Positions 44,819-56,425 of a stretch of 64,000 nt of DNA are shown here, one piece after another. Position numbers and translations under genes: made by a program. Position 1 is the stretch's first letter. Each line of letters begins with the position of its first letter. Location of the stretch: the NCBI GenBank assembly GCA_016271365.2, contig CM028136.1, positions 466,982,001 to 467,046,000 on the forward strand, written 5' to 3'. Origin of the DNA: Neoceratodus forsteri (taxonomy: Eukaryota; Chordata; Ceratodontiformes; Ceratodontidae). The notes under the pieces were generated by a model that was given only the letters and a program-made list of their open reading frames with translations, ran no database searches and was not told the DNA's origin.

Positions 44819-44976
44819 AAGCACAGTAAGACACTCCAGGATGTGCATTAGACACTTTAACACATGGCTAGGAGGCTGGATACACTCGGCCAGTGGCCTT
44901 GTGCCTCACTACGCCTCCTAGCTGTGTGTTAAAGAGTCTAACGCACACCCTGTCGTGTCTTATTGATTACTTGTAA
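44819..44976. repeat. Compound hairpin, copy 2
   Basis: Preceded by catttcataagcaca, as in copy 1. The word AGACAC, or its complement, recurs: taagacactcc, ttagacactttaacaca, tgtgttaaagagtctaa and gtgtctta. A longer stem pairs tggctaggagg with cctcctagct. The loop gtggccttgtgcctcactac followed by gcc matches copy 1. Confidence 0.75.
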
Positions 44977-44990
44977 TCCAGAATTTTATA

Positions 44991-44996
<6 letters not shown>

Positions 44997-45042
<46 letters not shown>
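44997..45042 (+). repeat. (TA)n microsatellite, ~23 units
   Basis: Uninterrupted ta dinucleotides. Expected to be length-variable and to extrude cruciforms. Confidence 0.95.
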
Positions 45043-45045
<3 letters not shown>

Positions 45046-45454
45046 CATCTCAAAATTGGCAGAGAGTGACCACACATCACTGATATCAAACATAAAATCA
45101 GATAGAAATCAGATACCCATTTGTAGGAAACCATCTAATCTTCCTATTATCTTGACAGGGAAACAAAGACTCTGAGTTATAGGAACGATCAAAGATTCAA
45201 TAAACAATATGCTGTTCGGACCAGCAGCCATAAAAATGTTTACAAAAATAAATAAAACAACACAGGCCCTAGTCATGGATGACAACTTAAAAAGACGTTT
45301 TTTCATACTTCATCCAATCTTTCATATTAATAAGAATAATACAGCACACAAGACACAGACTTGGTTTAATGATTCCTGCAAACACACTAACAAGAAATTG
45401 ATGAAGTTAATTAGGTGGACTAAAAAAAACCCCAACAAGAGCAAATTTTAACCA

Positions 45455-45950
45455 TCACTGGGTCCAAAGAGTGCCAACAAGAATAGTGTCGGCACGGTGT
45501 ACGTGGTAAAAAAGCTGCCGATTTTATTTTTGTGGGGGCTTTGCCCCATGGACCCACCGGATTTAAGGATTCTCACTCTGGGGGGAGCAGACCATGGGGG
45601 AAAGTTAAAATTTGTGGGGCTGTGGAATAGTATTTCCACGGCCCCTCATTAAAAAAAACCTAATGCGGCAAAAGTTGGGATACCAGGATTAGAAACCTGG
45701 TCTCCATTGGCACTGGCCAAACTGCTCCATGCTCCAGCCCTCCACACCATGGGAGCAGCTTGGCTAGCCTCCTGTTCCTTGCAGCCCTTGTCCTTTTACA
45801 GGACCATGAACAGCAACCAGGGGAACACTTACAGCATGCACTGTAAATCCCCACTTGCTGTCCGTGTGAGTGCTTACCAGACTAGCACTGTGAATTGTGA
45901 CACTATTCTGGCAGTGCTTACTTGACCAGTACCATTTTGACCATCTAAAT
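45455..45950 (-). mobile_element. SINE-like insertion
   Basis: Interrupts the LINE Y frame. On the minus strand about 45790-45664 has an A-box-like ggctggagcatgga and B-box-like ggtttctaatcctgg, suggesting a tRNA-derived head. Beyond it is a self-complementary word gtggaaatactattccac (45624-45641). No clear tail or target duplication was seen, so the family is unnamed. Confidence 0.4.
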
Positions 45951-46773
45951 CTGATGAGGAACCAATATAACATCTTCTTGAAAGAGTGAAAGTTAGATTT
46001 TTATAAAAATAAATGGTCATAAATATATAACGTTATAGACAGTAAAGATCAAAAAAGTTCCTGGACCATGGTTGCCAAACAGACAAACTCATTTCACTCT
46101 TCTCTATCAGTATACATCTCTAAGGAAGCCCGAATAAAAAGTATTATAAAGCTATCTTTTCAGATTTATGCTCCAGTGGAAATAATGACACTGTCTCAGA
46201 TTATCCAGTACACTTTTTTTTGTGGTAGCATCTTGTTATTAGACTAACTGAAGAATTTTTGCACAAGCTTTAGAGATCTCTCAGGTCCCTTCATCAGGTG
46301 CTGGGAAAACTAACTAGCATTTCCGAATATGTACAAGATTTTGTGGGTCCTAGATTGCTTAACAAAGGGCAGGTTGTAAAGGAAGCACATTTATACAACA
46401 CAGGTGACTACCAGGAAATAGGCCTCAAATCATTAAAAGGTGAAAGATTAGACATGCAAATGATGAGGTACTTCAAAGTGATACCACAGTAAAAGATCAA
46501 TGGCTGAAAAAAGTTCCATTAAGCATGTAGGATGTGTAATGCTGCCAGTTCAGTAAATTAAGCAGTTTCTGTATATGTGGCTCCTTTAAGTCAAGTATTT
46601 CACTAAAAATACCACCAACAGCTTAATCTGGTTCAAAGTCAGCTGGCATTCATCTGTATCCCCCTCCCCCGGGGTTGTGCCTGAAAATAGGCAGAATTTG
46701 CCTAGTGCACTTACCCGGTCAACAAAAACTAAATAAATAAATAAATACAACAGAGTTTAACAACAGGGGAGAT

Positions 46774-47377
46774 TTAAGGAGCTAGTGTACTGTCTGGAAT
46801 AAATAGTAACTTTCAGATGTAGTGAATTATCATGTCTTATATCTGAACTATTTTTTTCTTTTCTACTTGCTAATTAGAGAATTTGCCACCTGGCAGTACT
46901 GGGGTGATGTGTGGAGCAGCACTCTCTCTGGAGGCTAAAAAATGTCAGGTCTGTTCCTCCCACTGCATCATGAACACTGACACCATAATGACCGTGGCAT
47001 CACTAGTAACCAAGGAGAACCATTTCTCACCGCCAGATTATTCTCTTTCACATGAAACAGCAGGGATTAGCTCTTCTTGATTACTTCTAATGTCACAATT
47101 TCCTGCATTTTTATTGGTAACCTGTGAAAGTCACTGCTCAGGCTATAAATTGTGGTGCCTCAGTGTGTTTGGTCACATTTTTGATGATGTAGTAGAAGGA
47201 ACAGAACTGACTTTTTTAGCCTCCAGAGTGCTGCTCCACACATCAGCCCAGTACTGCCAGGTGGAACATCTTCTAAGTAGCAAACAGATAGCAAAAAAAA
47301 TACTTCAGATGTAAGAAGCGATAGCTGACTGCATCTGAAAATTACTATTAATTCCAGGCAGTGCACTAGCTCTTTAA
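46774..47377. mobile_element. Foldback MITE 2, TTAA ends, 604 bp
   Basis: TTAAGGAGCTAGTGTACTGT on the left pairs with the reversed right end TTAAAGAGCTAGTGCACTGC. The arms stay complementary through ggaataaatagtaac / attactattaattcc and cacctggcagtac / gtactgccaggtg, to a centre near 47075. TTAA occurs at both ends. The opening TTAAAGAGC is shared with MITE 1 at 10501, suggesting one superfamily. Inserted in the 3' part of Penelope. Confidence 0.8.
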
Positions 47378-47427
47378 AAAAAATCCTAAATGGTAGGGTT
47401 CTGAGCTGCATTGAAAATGGTCAAAAC

Positions 47428-47790
47428 TCAGTTTGGGATCTGGTAATGTGTAAGGAAGCCCAAATGTTTGTTCAGCCTATGTTTATCTGTTCCAAAAAGC
47501 CTCAGGAGTTTTGCTTCCCAGAAAAGTCTTGTGTGAGTGTCTTTGAGATTTCCTCTCAAAACTGACACTTTAAGATCCTTCAAAGAATGGCTGTTTTGGG
47601 GGAAATGCTTGGCCACTAGTTTCTGGTTTTCTAAGTGTTTGTTAGTGGATCTATGTCCATTCATGTATTTATGGAGTGGTTGTCCCATTTCTCCCACATA
47701 CCACCCATGTGAACATTTTTGGTATCCTATTAGATAAGTCAGATTGTTGGGTGTTGCATGTGAAATACCCTTTTATTTTGTATTCCTGTT
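47428..47790 (-). pseudogene. Penelope GIY-YIG endonuclease domain
   Basis: On the minus strand: LTYLIGYQKC, then WYVGEMGQPLHKYMNGHRS, VAKHFPQNSHSLKDLKVSVL, RLFWEAKLLRLFGT and LNKHLGFL. This matches the GIY-YIG domain of Penelope elements, with the Y-V-G block, the Arg of the helix and the Glu in WEAKL all visible. It would nick DNA to prime reverse transcription. The domain itself is largely uninterrupted, the best preserved part of the element. Confidence 0.9.
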
Positions 47791-48059
47791 TAGTAAATGG
47801 AGAGTAGACAACTGTTTAGTAAATGTAGAGTAGACAGAGTCACATGTATCAATCATGCTGCATGTTTTGCATCTGGGCTTCTTGCACGGTCTTGTTCCTT
47901 GTGTGTCCATTTGAATTGTGGGTCTGCAATTCCTGACCAGTATTCTTCCCAGGTTAAGTGGTTGTTTGCATGATATTATGGGTGGCTCACTGAATACAGT
48001 GGATAGTCTATCATCACTCTACAGGACTGATTGCAATCCGCTGATGATCTTCTGTAGTC

Positions 48060-49345
48060 CCCTGATTGAGTTATAAGTCACAACCTGTGTTGTGGGTTTT
48101 GATTCTTTTTTCTTCTCATAAACCAGTAGCTATTCTTGTAGTATTTGCCTATCTTGTGCAATCTGTTTGTCAGTTACAGGAGAGGGGTAGTTTTTGCTGG
48201 CGAAGGCTCATCTTAGTATTTCCAAACTGTTGTCCGTCTGACTCGTCCATGTATATATGTTGGTTTTATAGGGCTTGACTGTAGACAACTGCTCTTTTTG
48301 TATGGTTTGAGTTTGCCCTAGAATGATGTAGGTAGCTGAAATGATCTGTTGGTTTTCTGTATATGGATGTTTTATTTTGTCCTGTTGCAGTCCAATTGTG
48401 GTGTACAGAAAGTTGCTTTTTTGTTGGGAGTACTCCATTTACAGATTGATTGAGGGATGAAAATTATTGAAGTCTCTGTGGAGCTCATGTAGTTTGTCCT
48501 CACTCTCTGTCCATATTCCAAATATTTCATCAATAGAACAGTAGTAGACCAATGGTTTTGTTCTCTGCTGTGATAGGAAGCTATCCCCTCATACAGCCTT
48601 GAAGATGATGGCATATTGAGGTGCCATTCTAGTGCCCATATTTGTGCCAGTTTTCTGTAGGTTTAGTTTGTTGTTTTAGGAAAAGTAGTTATGTTTCAGT
48701 ATGAAGTCAATGAGTTCCAAAACTGCATCTGTAATTGCCTGGCTGTCAGTGTCCCTTTGTAGTAATGTTTTGCAAGTGTTTAGTCCATCCGAGTGTGGTA
48801 TATTGGTACAGACAGATTCTACATCCATTGTGATCAGAAAGAAGCCAGTAGGGAGTGCCTTTAATTTTGTGAAGTTTGTTTAGACAGGCAGTTGTGTCGA
48901 AGACAAAACTTGGAGTTCTTTGTGCCACCAGTATGAGGATGCCCTCGACCCAGCCTGATATTTGTTCAGTAAGAGTGCCAATGACTGAGATAATCGGCCA
49001 TCCTAGAATTCCTTGTTTATGTGTCTTTGGCAGTGTAGAAAATATTCCTACTCTTGGATTTTGAGGAATTCAATCAGTTAGTTGTGATTTGATGCTTGGC
49101 GGATATTTATCAATCAAAAAAAGGAGTTCCCTTCTAAAGTTTTCTGTTGGGTCCTCCAGTAATGGCATGTAGAATTTTGTATCTGACAGCTGTTTTTCTG
49201 CTTCTGTTGTATATTGTGTATTATCCATGATTATAACTGCTCTGCCTTTGTCAGAAGGTTTGATGGTGATTCTGTTATTTTTCTTAAGATCTTGAATTGC
49301 CCTTCTTGCCAGTGGGTCCAGGTTATACCATATTACATATATTAC
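48060..49345 (-). pseudogene. Penelope reverse transcriptase
   Basis: Minus strand from 49310: ARRAIQDLKKNNRITIKPSD and KGRAVIIMD, DTKFY, FFLITMDVESVCTNIPHSDG (first catalytic Asp), GTRMAPQYA, and YYCSIDEIFGIWTESED, where the family Y-x-D-D is altered to S-I-D-E (about 48545). This is followed by SNFLYTTI and the thumb. Several stops and at least two frameshifts. N-terminal to this, the SINE at 49353 splits the frame. Confidence 0.88.
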
Positions 49346-49352
49346 ATATTGG

Positions 49353-49545
49353 AGACAGTACAGCATAGTGGTTAAAGGCACTTAGCTGCAAACCTGGAGA
49401 CCTGGGTTTCAATCCCATCAGCTCTCACTTGCATACTGTGCGGCACTGTCACTTAACCTCCTTGTGCTCCCAGGTCACACCTGGAAACAAGCTCCAGCTT
49501 AGTGTGCCTTTTCTGGTTAACCAATTTCCCCTTCCCTATACTGAA
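49353..49545 (+). mobile_element. tRNA-derived SINE sharing its 3' end with LINE family X
   Basis: The head contains an A box (tagtggttaaagg) and a B box (gggtttcaatccc) at tRNA spacing, preceded by gacagtacagca. The 3' half (about 49465-49540) reads ccaggtcacacctgg then agcttagtgtgccttttct. Reversed, this is the ggcacacta...aggtgtgacc tail of LINE family X at 5318, 12592 and 61655. SINEs commonly borrow the 3' end of the LINE that mobilises them. Inserted in the Penelope RT region. Confidence 0.85.
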
Positions 49546-50149
49546 TTCTGTTCCATTTGCTTAAGATTTTGAATTTACACAGCATCTAACGGTGTCAATA
49601 TATTGGTCTAGATTAGGATTCTGTCCTGCCAGTGGGGTCCATGACAATTTTCTCTCTCTGTTGTGGAGGGTTTGCTTTCAGTGGATTGCCTATCATAGAA
49701 GAATTCTCACAGGCACAGCTGACAGAAAAACTGTTCAAGGTCCCCACATAGTTACATCTCATCTAGTTTTGATGATGGACAAAAAGACAATCCTTTGTTA
49801 AGTAAAGATGTTTCTGCTGGAGAGAGTGTATATTCTGATAGGTTGAGCACATTAGTTTCAGTCTGGTTTGTAGTAGTCTGGTCAGAACAGTCAGTGGGGT
49901 GTTCAGCATCTTTATTTGTAGATTGTAAGTTTCAGTTTTCTGCAGATGTTGCTTCGGTTTCCTTTGTTTCCTTACCGTGTGTGCTTTTAGAGCAGTTTTG
50001 TATGTCTGACAGCAACCTTCAGTGAATTGTTCTGTGGCTGTTCCACTATCTTTTAGTTAGTGGGTATGCTCCTCAGTGCTGTTTCTGAACTTCCTTTTCC
50101 TGCTGTATTGTATGTGGAGAAGGTGGTTCCAGAGTCTTGGATTATGCTG

Positions 50150-52140
50150 TCTTGATTGCAAAACTACCCCTTTGGTATTTTCAGCAATAGAAGTAGAAGA
50201 TTCCAGTCTTAACTTTGCATTAAATACAGCACCAGGTCTGGACACCATCTCATGTAAGGTTTGTAAGAAAAACCTGAATCTATGTATCCCCATTCTAACT
50301 ACCTTCTATGATTCTTGCATTAAACAAAGATTTACTGCTGCATCTTGAAAAATTAATATAATGATGCCTACTCATAAAAATGGCCCAGTTTATGAACCTA
50401 ATAATTTTCACTCAATCAGCTTATTGAATACCCTGTCCAAAATATTTATCAAAATATTACTGAACAGATTATCCATATAGTTACAGAGTAATAAATCACT
50501 TTCACAATGTCAAGCAGGTTTTAGACTAGGATTTTCCACAAATGACAATGTTTACATTTTCATACATTTATTGGAAAAAGAAAACTATATTGTTAAAAAA
50601 AGAAACTTTTTGTGTTATTTGTAAACTTCTCATCAGCTTTTGACTCAATGAACAAAGATTTATTATGGAAAATAATGCAGGATATCAGAAATGACCATTC
50701 TTTACTAATACCTATATCTCAACTATACACAGATACTAAAATGGTTATCAGATATGATAATGAGAGGAACTTAACAGATCCATTTAGTACTGATAGAGGG
50801 GTTAAACAGGGCTGCTTATTGGCACCAATTCTTTTCAGCATATACATTGACTCTTTATTATAACTAGATGGAAAACCAGAGCCTGACCCATATAAAATCA
50901 ATAATAAAGAATGTCAGACTCTTGCTAATACAGATGACATCATCATTTTTCCACTTTCACATATAGGTTTACAGAAGAAAAATAATAAATTCAGAAAGTA
51001 TTGCAATGCTATGGTAATGAAAATTAACTTTAACAAAACTAAAATCATGATTTTTGGAGCCAATATAACAAATTCCTCATTTTTCATGGAACAAGAAAAA
51101 TTGGAAATAGTTTAAAGAATACACCTATTAAGGAGTTAAATTCATGGCTAGGGGAATATGGGGTCAGCACATTAAGGAACAAATTTTAAAAGCTAAACAT
51201 GCGGCAAAGGCTTTGCTAAGATTTAATTATACTTTTGGAGGAAATACCTTACTTGCAGCTTTAATAGCAGAACAGATGAAAATCAGTCCTATATTGTTAT
51301 ATAGAGCAGATGCCTGGGACACAAATATTCCAAGTAATATTGAAACTCCCTTACTATACTTTTATAAATATTTACTGAAGGTACACTCTCAAGTTTTACA
51401 ACAATGGTTGAGGCAGAACTAGGTAAAATGGCACTTCAGGCACAAATGGAACTTAGACTGATTACATACTGGTTGAAAATAAATAATAGGGATAATAAAT
51501 TATCATTAGAATGCTTACGAAAAAGAGTTACATTGCAAAACTTCAGCAGGACATCTCAGTGGCTGGCTGCTTTAATTTTCTCTTTAACTAAAATTAATCT
51601 ATTTAATCTCTGGATAGACTACCAGAGGAAAAGTTATATTGCCTCTTTGTATAGGTCTGTTATTAAAAAAAAAACAGCCTGAAAATGCTCCCAAAATGGA
51701 CATAGTTAAAATAAGGGGACAGAGGTGAACACCTTGGCACAAAATAAACAAAATTTTACATGGGTTGGAAGACTATTTTGCACCACCTTGAGAAAATGAG
51801 AGTCATTACAGTAGCAAGATTTGAAATCTTTACTTCAGAAATGTCATACACCCAATATTATTTCAAATCAAAATGCAACAAGTGCAATTGCTGAATACCC
51901 ACACAAAATGGATTTTGAAGAAACATTATACCATTAGGTGTCATGCATTCTCTACAAACAGGCAAGAGCCAAATACTGTATCTTAGTACTTTTCTAAAAC
52001 TATATTCCAATTGCCTATATGATGGTTTGTTTATTATGCTCCTTCTGAGGACCAAAAAATATGCTGAAACCTTTACAATGGTCTTCTGTTCTGTAATTAA
52101 AAAGAGAAAAAAAAAATTGGGCAATTGAAAAAATAAAAGG
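50150..52140 (+). pseudogene. LINE Y reverse transcriptase and C-terminus
   Basis: NTAPGLDTI, PNNFHSISLLNTLSKIFIKI, QAGFRLGFSTNDNV, FVNFSSAFDSMNKDLLWKIM (first catalytic Asp), GVKQGCLLAPILFSIYIDSL and LANTDDIIIFP (Y/F-x-D-D altered to N-T-D-D, about 50925-50950). The segments are in different frames. C-terminal pieces lie at 51404-51682 and 51943-52128. Confidence 0.8.
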
Positions 52141-52159
52141 AGGAAAATGAGTTCAACTG

Positions 52160-53456
52160 CATTTTGTGCTTATATAAAGCATCTTCCAGTAGAGGGAACA
52201 CCTGCTGGGGGGAGGCTGTTGCTAAGGGTTCCCAAGACCACCAATAGCCATTGGTAGGTTTAAGTGTCGGGTTTGGTGCACAGATGGTTCACTTCCTTCC
52301 TCACAGGTAGAACTCAAAGGGTGGTATCGGGGATTTTTTCCTCCGACCCTACCGCTCTGACCTGTGGGGTGCCTCAGGGCTCGGTGCTGTCCCCCATGTT
52401 GTTTGCGGTGTACATGCTTCCCCTCAGAGACATTGTAAGATGATATGGGCTGGAGTTTCATTGTTATGCCGATGATACCCAGCTCTATCTATCTTTTGTA
52501 CCTGACCAGAATAGAGCACTCTCAGTGTTTAACAACTGTCTCAGTGAGATCCAGGATTGGATGAGGTCCAGCTGGTTGAAGTTGAACTCTGGGAAGACGG
52601 AGGTGTTGGTTGTGGATCCCGGCCACCGGAATGAGGGGTCGGGGGCACTTCAAACCTCTGGTTTATTCCTGGGAGATGCGGAGCTCCCAACTTCTGAACA
52701 GGTGCGAGACCTTGGGGTGATCCTTGATGATCAGCTGACACTGCATGCGCAAGTGTCGGCAGTCGTTAAGGTATCCTTTTACCATCTTAGGAACATCACC
52801 AGGATCAAGCACCTTGTTCCATCCGGCAACCTACCCACGCTGATCCACGCTTTTGTGACCTCGCGTCTGGACTACTGCAACTCCCTTTATTTTGGGCTGC
52901 CTGGGGTTGATATCCGCCACCTGCAGCTAGTGCAGAACTTGGCAGCCCGGTTGTTAATGGGGACCTCACGTTCCTCTCATATTACACCAGTGCTCCGAGA
53001 ACTGCACTGGCTGCCAATTCAGTGGCGGATCACCTTTAAAGTTGGTCTTCTGACTTATAAAGCCCTACATGGGTGGGGCCCAGACTACCTGAAAGAGCTT
53101 CTGGTGCCTTACCTACCGACGTGACCACTCTGCTCAGCCAATGAGGGGTTGCTAGAGATCCCGAGGGTAACATTAAAAATCCTCTGGTGCCCGAGCTTTT
53201 ATGTTCGTGGCGCCGACCCTCTGGAATTCTCTACCATGTTGGATTAGAGAGTGCAGGATGGTGGAGGGTTTTAAAAGGGGCCTAAAGTCTTTCCTATGGA
53301 ATAAGGCATTTGTAGATAATTTGGATGCCTATTGATTGCTTACCTGTCAATTCAGTTTTAATATGTTTTAGCATGTTTTATTCTGTATTTTATTGTAATG
53401 CGCCTTGGCTTTAAGAAAGGCATAGATAAATAAAGTTTATTATTATTATTATTATA
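52160..53456 (+). mobile_element. L2-clade LINE, 5' truncated
   Basis: 52270-52500 reads SFLTGRTQRV, then a degenerate repeat of CGVPQGSVLSPMLFAVYM, then HCYADDTQLYLSF (RT active site near 52467-52490). 52525-53124 gives a continuous 199-residue C-terminal part with KTEVLVVDPG, VRDLGVILDDQLTLHAQV, RLDYCNSLYFGLPGVDIR and VLRELHWLPI. The 3' end is a (tta)n tail at about 53431-53455. Same clade as 31635-32768 but with a different tail. Confidence 0.9.
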
Positions 53457-53757
53457 AATGCCCAAATATAAGGAGTGTTAGCTAATGCTTTGCACCTGAC
53501 TTCATCCTACATCCACCATCAAATGCTACACATTTACATTGTATGGAATCTTAGACCCTTTGTGATGTTCTGTTAAATAGATTTTCTTTATTCAGTGCCT
53601 TCAGAATGAAATTTGTAAGCGTATAGAGAGGTGAAATGATATAACCATTTTATTTATTGTATCCATTGTATTTATTGTAATACTTTGTAATGACTGTAAT
53701 GTTTTTATCGTTTATGGTTGAGCAAATAAACTTATTTACTTTACTTACTTTGATAAT

Positions 53758-54079
53758 TAGGGCTGTGTGAACCTCTAAAAGTTCTACTGTGTGAATTTTA
53801 TGAGTATAACCAAAATGACGTTCTACAAGATTTTACCTGTTTCTAACAGGGGAACAGGTTTTATCTGATTCTACTAGGTATAACCAAGTTCTACCAGGTA
53901 AAGTCAAGTTCTGCAATATATAACCTAGCTTGGGATTATTATCCTGTGTTCACACTCAACACATAAACTAATTGCTTTATTGCCATGATTATAGATTTAA
54001 TTGTATTATAACATTTAATTAGAAATAGCCCTCATTGCCATTAAATGAAGACAAGAGGAACACTTTTTAGAGCCTTTAG
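53758..54079. other. Spacer, no feature seen
   Basis: Contains loosely repeated words such as gttctac and caagttct (53780-53915). No coding or mobile-element signature. Confidence 0.45.
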
Positions 54080-55560
54080 GTAACAACATGTGTGGTAAGA
54101 AAGAGTAGCAGCAGTTCTGAGGAAATCCAGGGTGTATTAATAACAGCAGTGCAGAAAATCCATGACACTGCAGGAGTAACTCATTACTGTACTCAGAAGA
54201 TGAGCACAAGGCAAGGTCTATCAAAGTGTGATAGCCAGTTTAACCAAGACAGATGGATGAGAAGATGGAGGAGAACAAGGAGGAGACTGATATGGACAGT
54301 GAGACAGAGAAGGAAATAAGTGGAACAGATCCTGAGTTTGTAGTATACAATGTCTTGCTCTTTTAAGTATCAGTTGTTCTGTGGAGTGTGAAAAAGAGGA
54401 ATCCAGGGTCAGAACAAGAACAAACAAACCTAATAGAAAAGATTGTGGTACAAAACAAAATGACAGTGGGGAATAAGGAGACACCCACACATGCAGTAGA
54501 AAACAGAGGACAGAAGGACAAGATTCCAGAATAGTAGAAGTAGTAACAGTTGAGCCAGTCAGAGAAGCTGTGCACCAAGAAGCCATGGAGGTGGAAAGAC
54601 ATCAAAGAGATATTGGCAGTGGTGGTGTCTGTGGTAGTGGAAGTGTTGGCGGCAGTGGTGGTGGTGGTGTGCTTCTCCTCCCCATAAGCAGCAGTGCAAC
54701 AAAGCCTGTGAAATCCATAGTGTGGAATTTTATTCAAACAGGATAAATAAAGTCATGGCAAAGTGAGGACATGGTTAGGAACATCAACAATGACAAGGCA
54801 TTTGAACAAGTGTCATATGTATCAGTATCCAAAAGTACAAAAGACACATATAGAAGTTGCTGCACTGGTGCACTCAGATAAGAGGGAGAAGGGCACTGAT
54901 ACTTACCAATGGGAGGAAGTAACTGATGAGAAGGGTGGAGGCTGATGAAAGACTACCTACCAGTCAAAGCACAACATCTTCAACTTCTCTGATCTTCACT
55001 TCTTTGAGTCCACCACCACAGCCCAAGAGGAGTCAGATATCATCCATTTCATCTACCCTTAATGGGGGTAAAGGTCAAGGGAAGCTCTCCCAAAACCTGG
55101 TGATGTCAGCCGGTATAGCAGCCATCAAATTTCTCTGAAAGATTCTTTTGATCGGTCACAGAAATATGAGACCAACAGGCCTAAGGCAAAGCAATTAACA
55201 AAGGCAATTGCCAAGATGATAGCCACTGACATTCTCCTATTTTAATTTGTGACAAACCCAGGTTTTATAGCACCTATGGTAATTGCAGTGCTGAGGTGCC
55301 AGGTCACCAGCTAAATCTATTTCTCATCTGTTACTATCCCAGCTTTGTATGACACTGTTCAGGTGGTGCATGTCTGATGCTCTAAAAGGTTCAGTGGGAA
55401 AAAAGGATCATGTCACCGCAGATATGTGGACCAGTGACCATACAGCATACTACAGTATATAGCAGTGACTGGACATTGGGTGTTAACTTTCCTCCCTCCT
55501 TCTGCTCCTCCTTCACATCATTTTGCAGGACTGCAGCAACAGCAAGATTCCAGAAATGTT
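54080..55560 (+). pseudogene. Degenerate hAT transposase (BED finger and catalytic N-terminal region)
   Basis: Around 54715-54815 the frames give VWNFIQTG and GTSTMTRHLNKCH, the second half of a BED zinc finger with its paired His and Cys. A Ser/Pro/Thr-rich linker follows. At 55190-55480 come AKQLTKAIAKMIATDILLF, VTNPGF, IPALYDTV and DHVTADMWTSDHTAYY, the conserved hAT block before the first catalytic Asp region (T-x-D-x-W-T-S). The rest of the transposase is not seen, perhaps displaced by element D at 55612. Not active. Confidence 0.75.
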
Positions 55561-56128
55561 TACTGTTCAGACTGGCAGCATTTTGTATTTATATTTTTAA
55601 AAAAAGACCATGGGCCTGGTTCTACAAGGGTGGTGTCAGTCGCCGCCAAACACAACCTGCATCACCCGCGACTGTGACATTGACCCTGCACCCTATTCTA
55701 GAAAGAGCAGGGTCACTGCAACAAAGTCCTGTGACTTGTGACATGTGACCAGGTATGCCGAACAGAGGGATTACCTGGCAAGCATGTGGCAACCCACTGT
55801 CACAGGTCGCAAGTGCATCCCCCCACCCAGTAAGCCACAATAGCCACCCCACAGGGCTGCCCACACCCCCTTCCCCCCAAAACCTCCAATATGTGCCCTG
55901 CAGGGCAGGCCACACTAACTGGCCCCCAAACCTCATGGAAGTACCCCACAGGGCAGGCCACACCAACTGACCCCTGAAATCTCCATAGATATACACTCAA
56001 GAGGGCTGCCCACACCCCCAGCCTCCTGAACACCCCATTGTAAAATGCCTTGCAGGGCAGTGCTGTCATCCCCCCACCCATGCCCCGACCCTGAGTTACT
56101 GGCAGCATATGCGGCACATAGCCTGATA

Positions 56129-56151
56129 AGCCCTGGTAGTCTAGTGGCCCC
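56129..56151 (+). repeat. Left tRNA-like module of element D
   Basis: AGCCCTGGTAGTCTAGTGGC followed by ccc. Fits the A-box consensus and matches element C at 39357. Confidence 0.75.
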
Positions 56152-56231
56152 ACCCCTCACCCAGCCATGCCAGCCCACCCAGCACTCCCCAACCATCCCG
56201 AGCTGGTGACTGGCACAGCCCACATCTCATC

Positions 56232-56356
56232 TCCATGGCCAGCCACTGACTGAGTTATGTAGGAGTGCTACTGGTAAGACACAGTCAGAAATTAATATCT
56301 GAGCGTGTCTTTTCAGCAGTGCTCCTACATAACTCAGTTGGCAGCTGGCCATGGAG
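56232..56356. repeat. Central palindrome of element D
   Basis: Conserved frame ggccagccactgactgagtt and, mirrored, aactcagttggcagctggcc. The heart pairs atgtaggagtgctact with agcagtgctcctacat and aagacac with gtgtctt around attaat. The heart differs from all other members. Confidence 0.8.
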
Positions 56357-56425
56357 GTGAGAGGTGGGCTATGCCAGTCACTGGCTGGGGATGGGTGTGG
56401 GGTGCTAGGGCTGGCACGGCTGGGT

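Larger units (their letters stand above)
44554..45045. other. Segment with hairpin copy 2 and (TA)n run
   Basis: Lies between the CR1 tail and the old LINE Y. Contains a G-run (44629-44639), a hairpin (44819-44976) matching the one at 36893, and a (ta)n microsatellite. It may be a second copy of the unidentified insertion in the L1, since both hold a G-run about 190 bases or more before the hairpin, but the bodies do not obviously align. Confidence 0.45.
46207..50128 (-). mobile_element. Penelope-like element
   Basis: Minus-strand order: N-terminal region (about 49900-49730, ETSLL.. with KDCLFV as decayed family block), RT (49310-48060), GIY-YIG endonuclease (47790-47428), and a 3' end at 46320-46207. 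That 3' end reads cctgatgaagggacctgaga, agcttgtgcaaaaattctt and ttagtctaataacaagatgc, the recognisable Penelope 3' signature. It is inserted in LINE Y (frames match on both sides: about 46205 and 50150) and is itself interrupted by foldback MITE 2 (46774-47377) and a SINE (49353-49545). Inactive through stops and frameshifts. Confidence 0.88.
45046..53757 (+). mobile_element. Old non-LTR LINE Y, RTE/Jockey-like, broken by several insertions
   Basis: Endonuclease end with AESDHTSLI (about 45060), then AHKTQTWFNDSCKH and KKLMKLIRWTKKNP (45345-45450), then RNQYNIFLKERKLDFYKNKW (about 45957). RT starts near 50150. The C-terminal region reaches about 52135. A 3' end with tttatttattgta and aataaacttatttac lies at 53640-53757. 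Insertions: 45455-45950, Penelope 46207-50128 and L2 52160-53456. I cannot name the clade with confidence. Confidence 0.75.
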
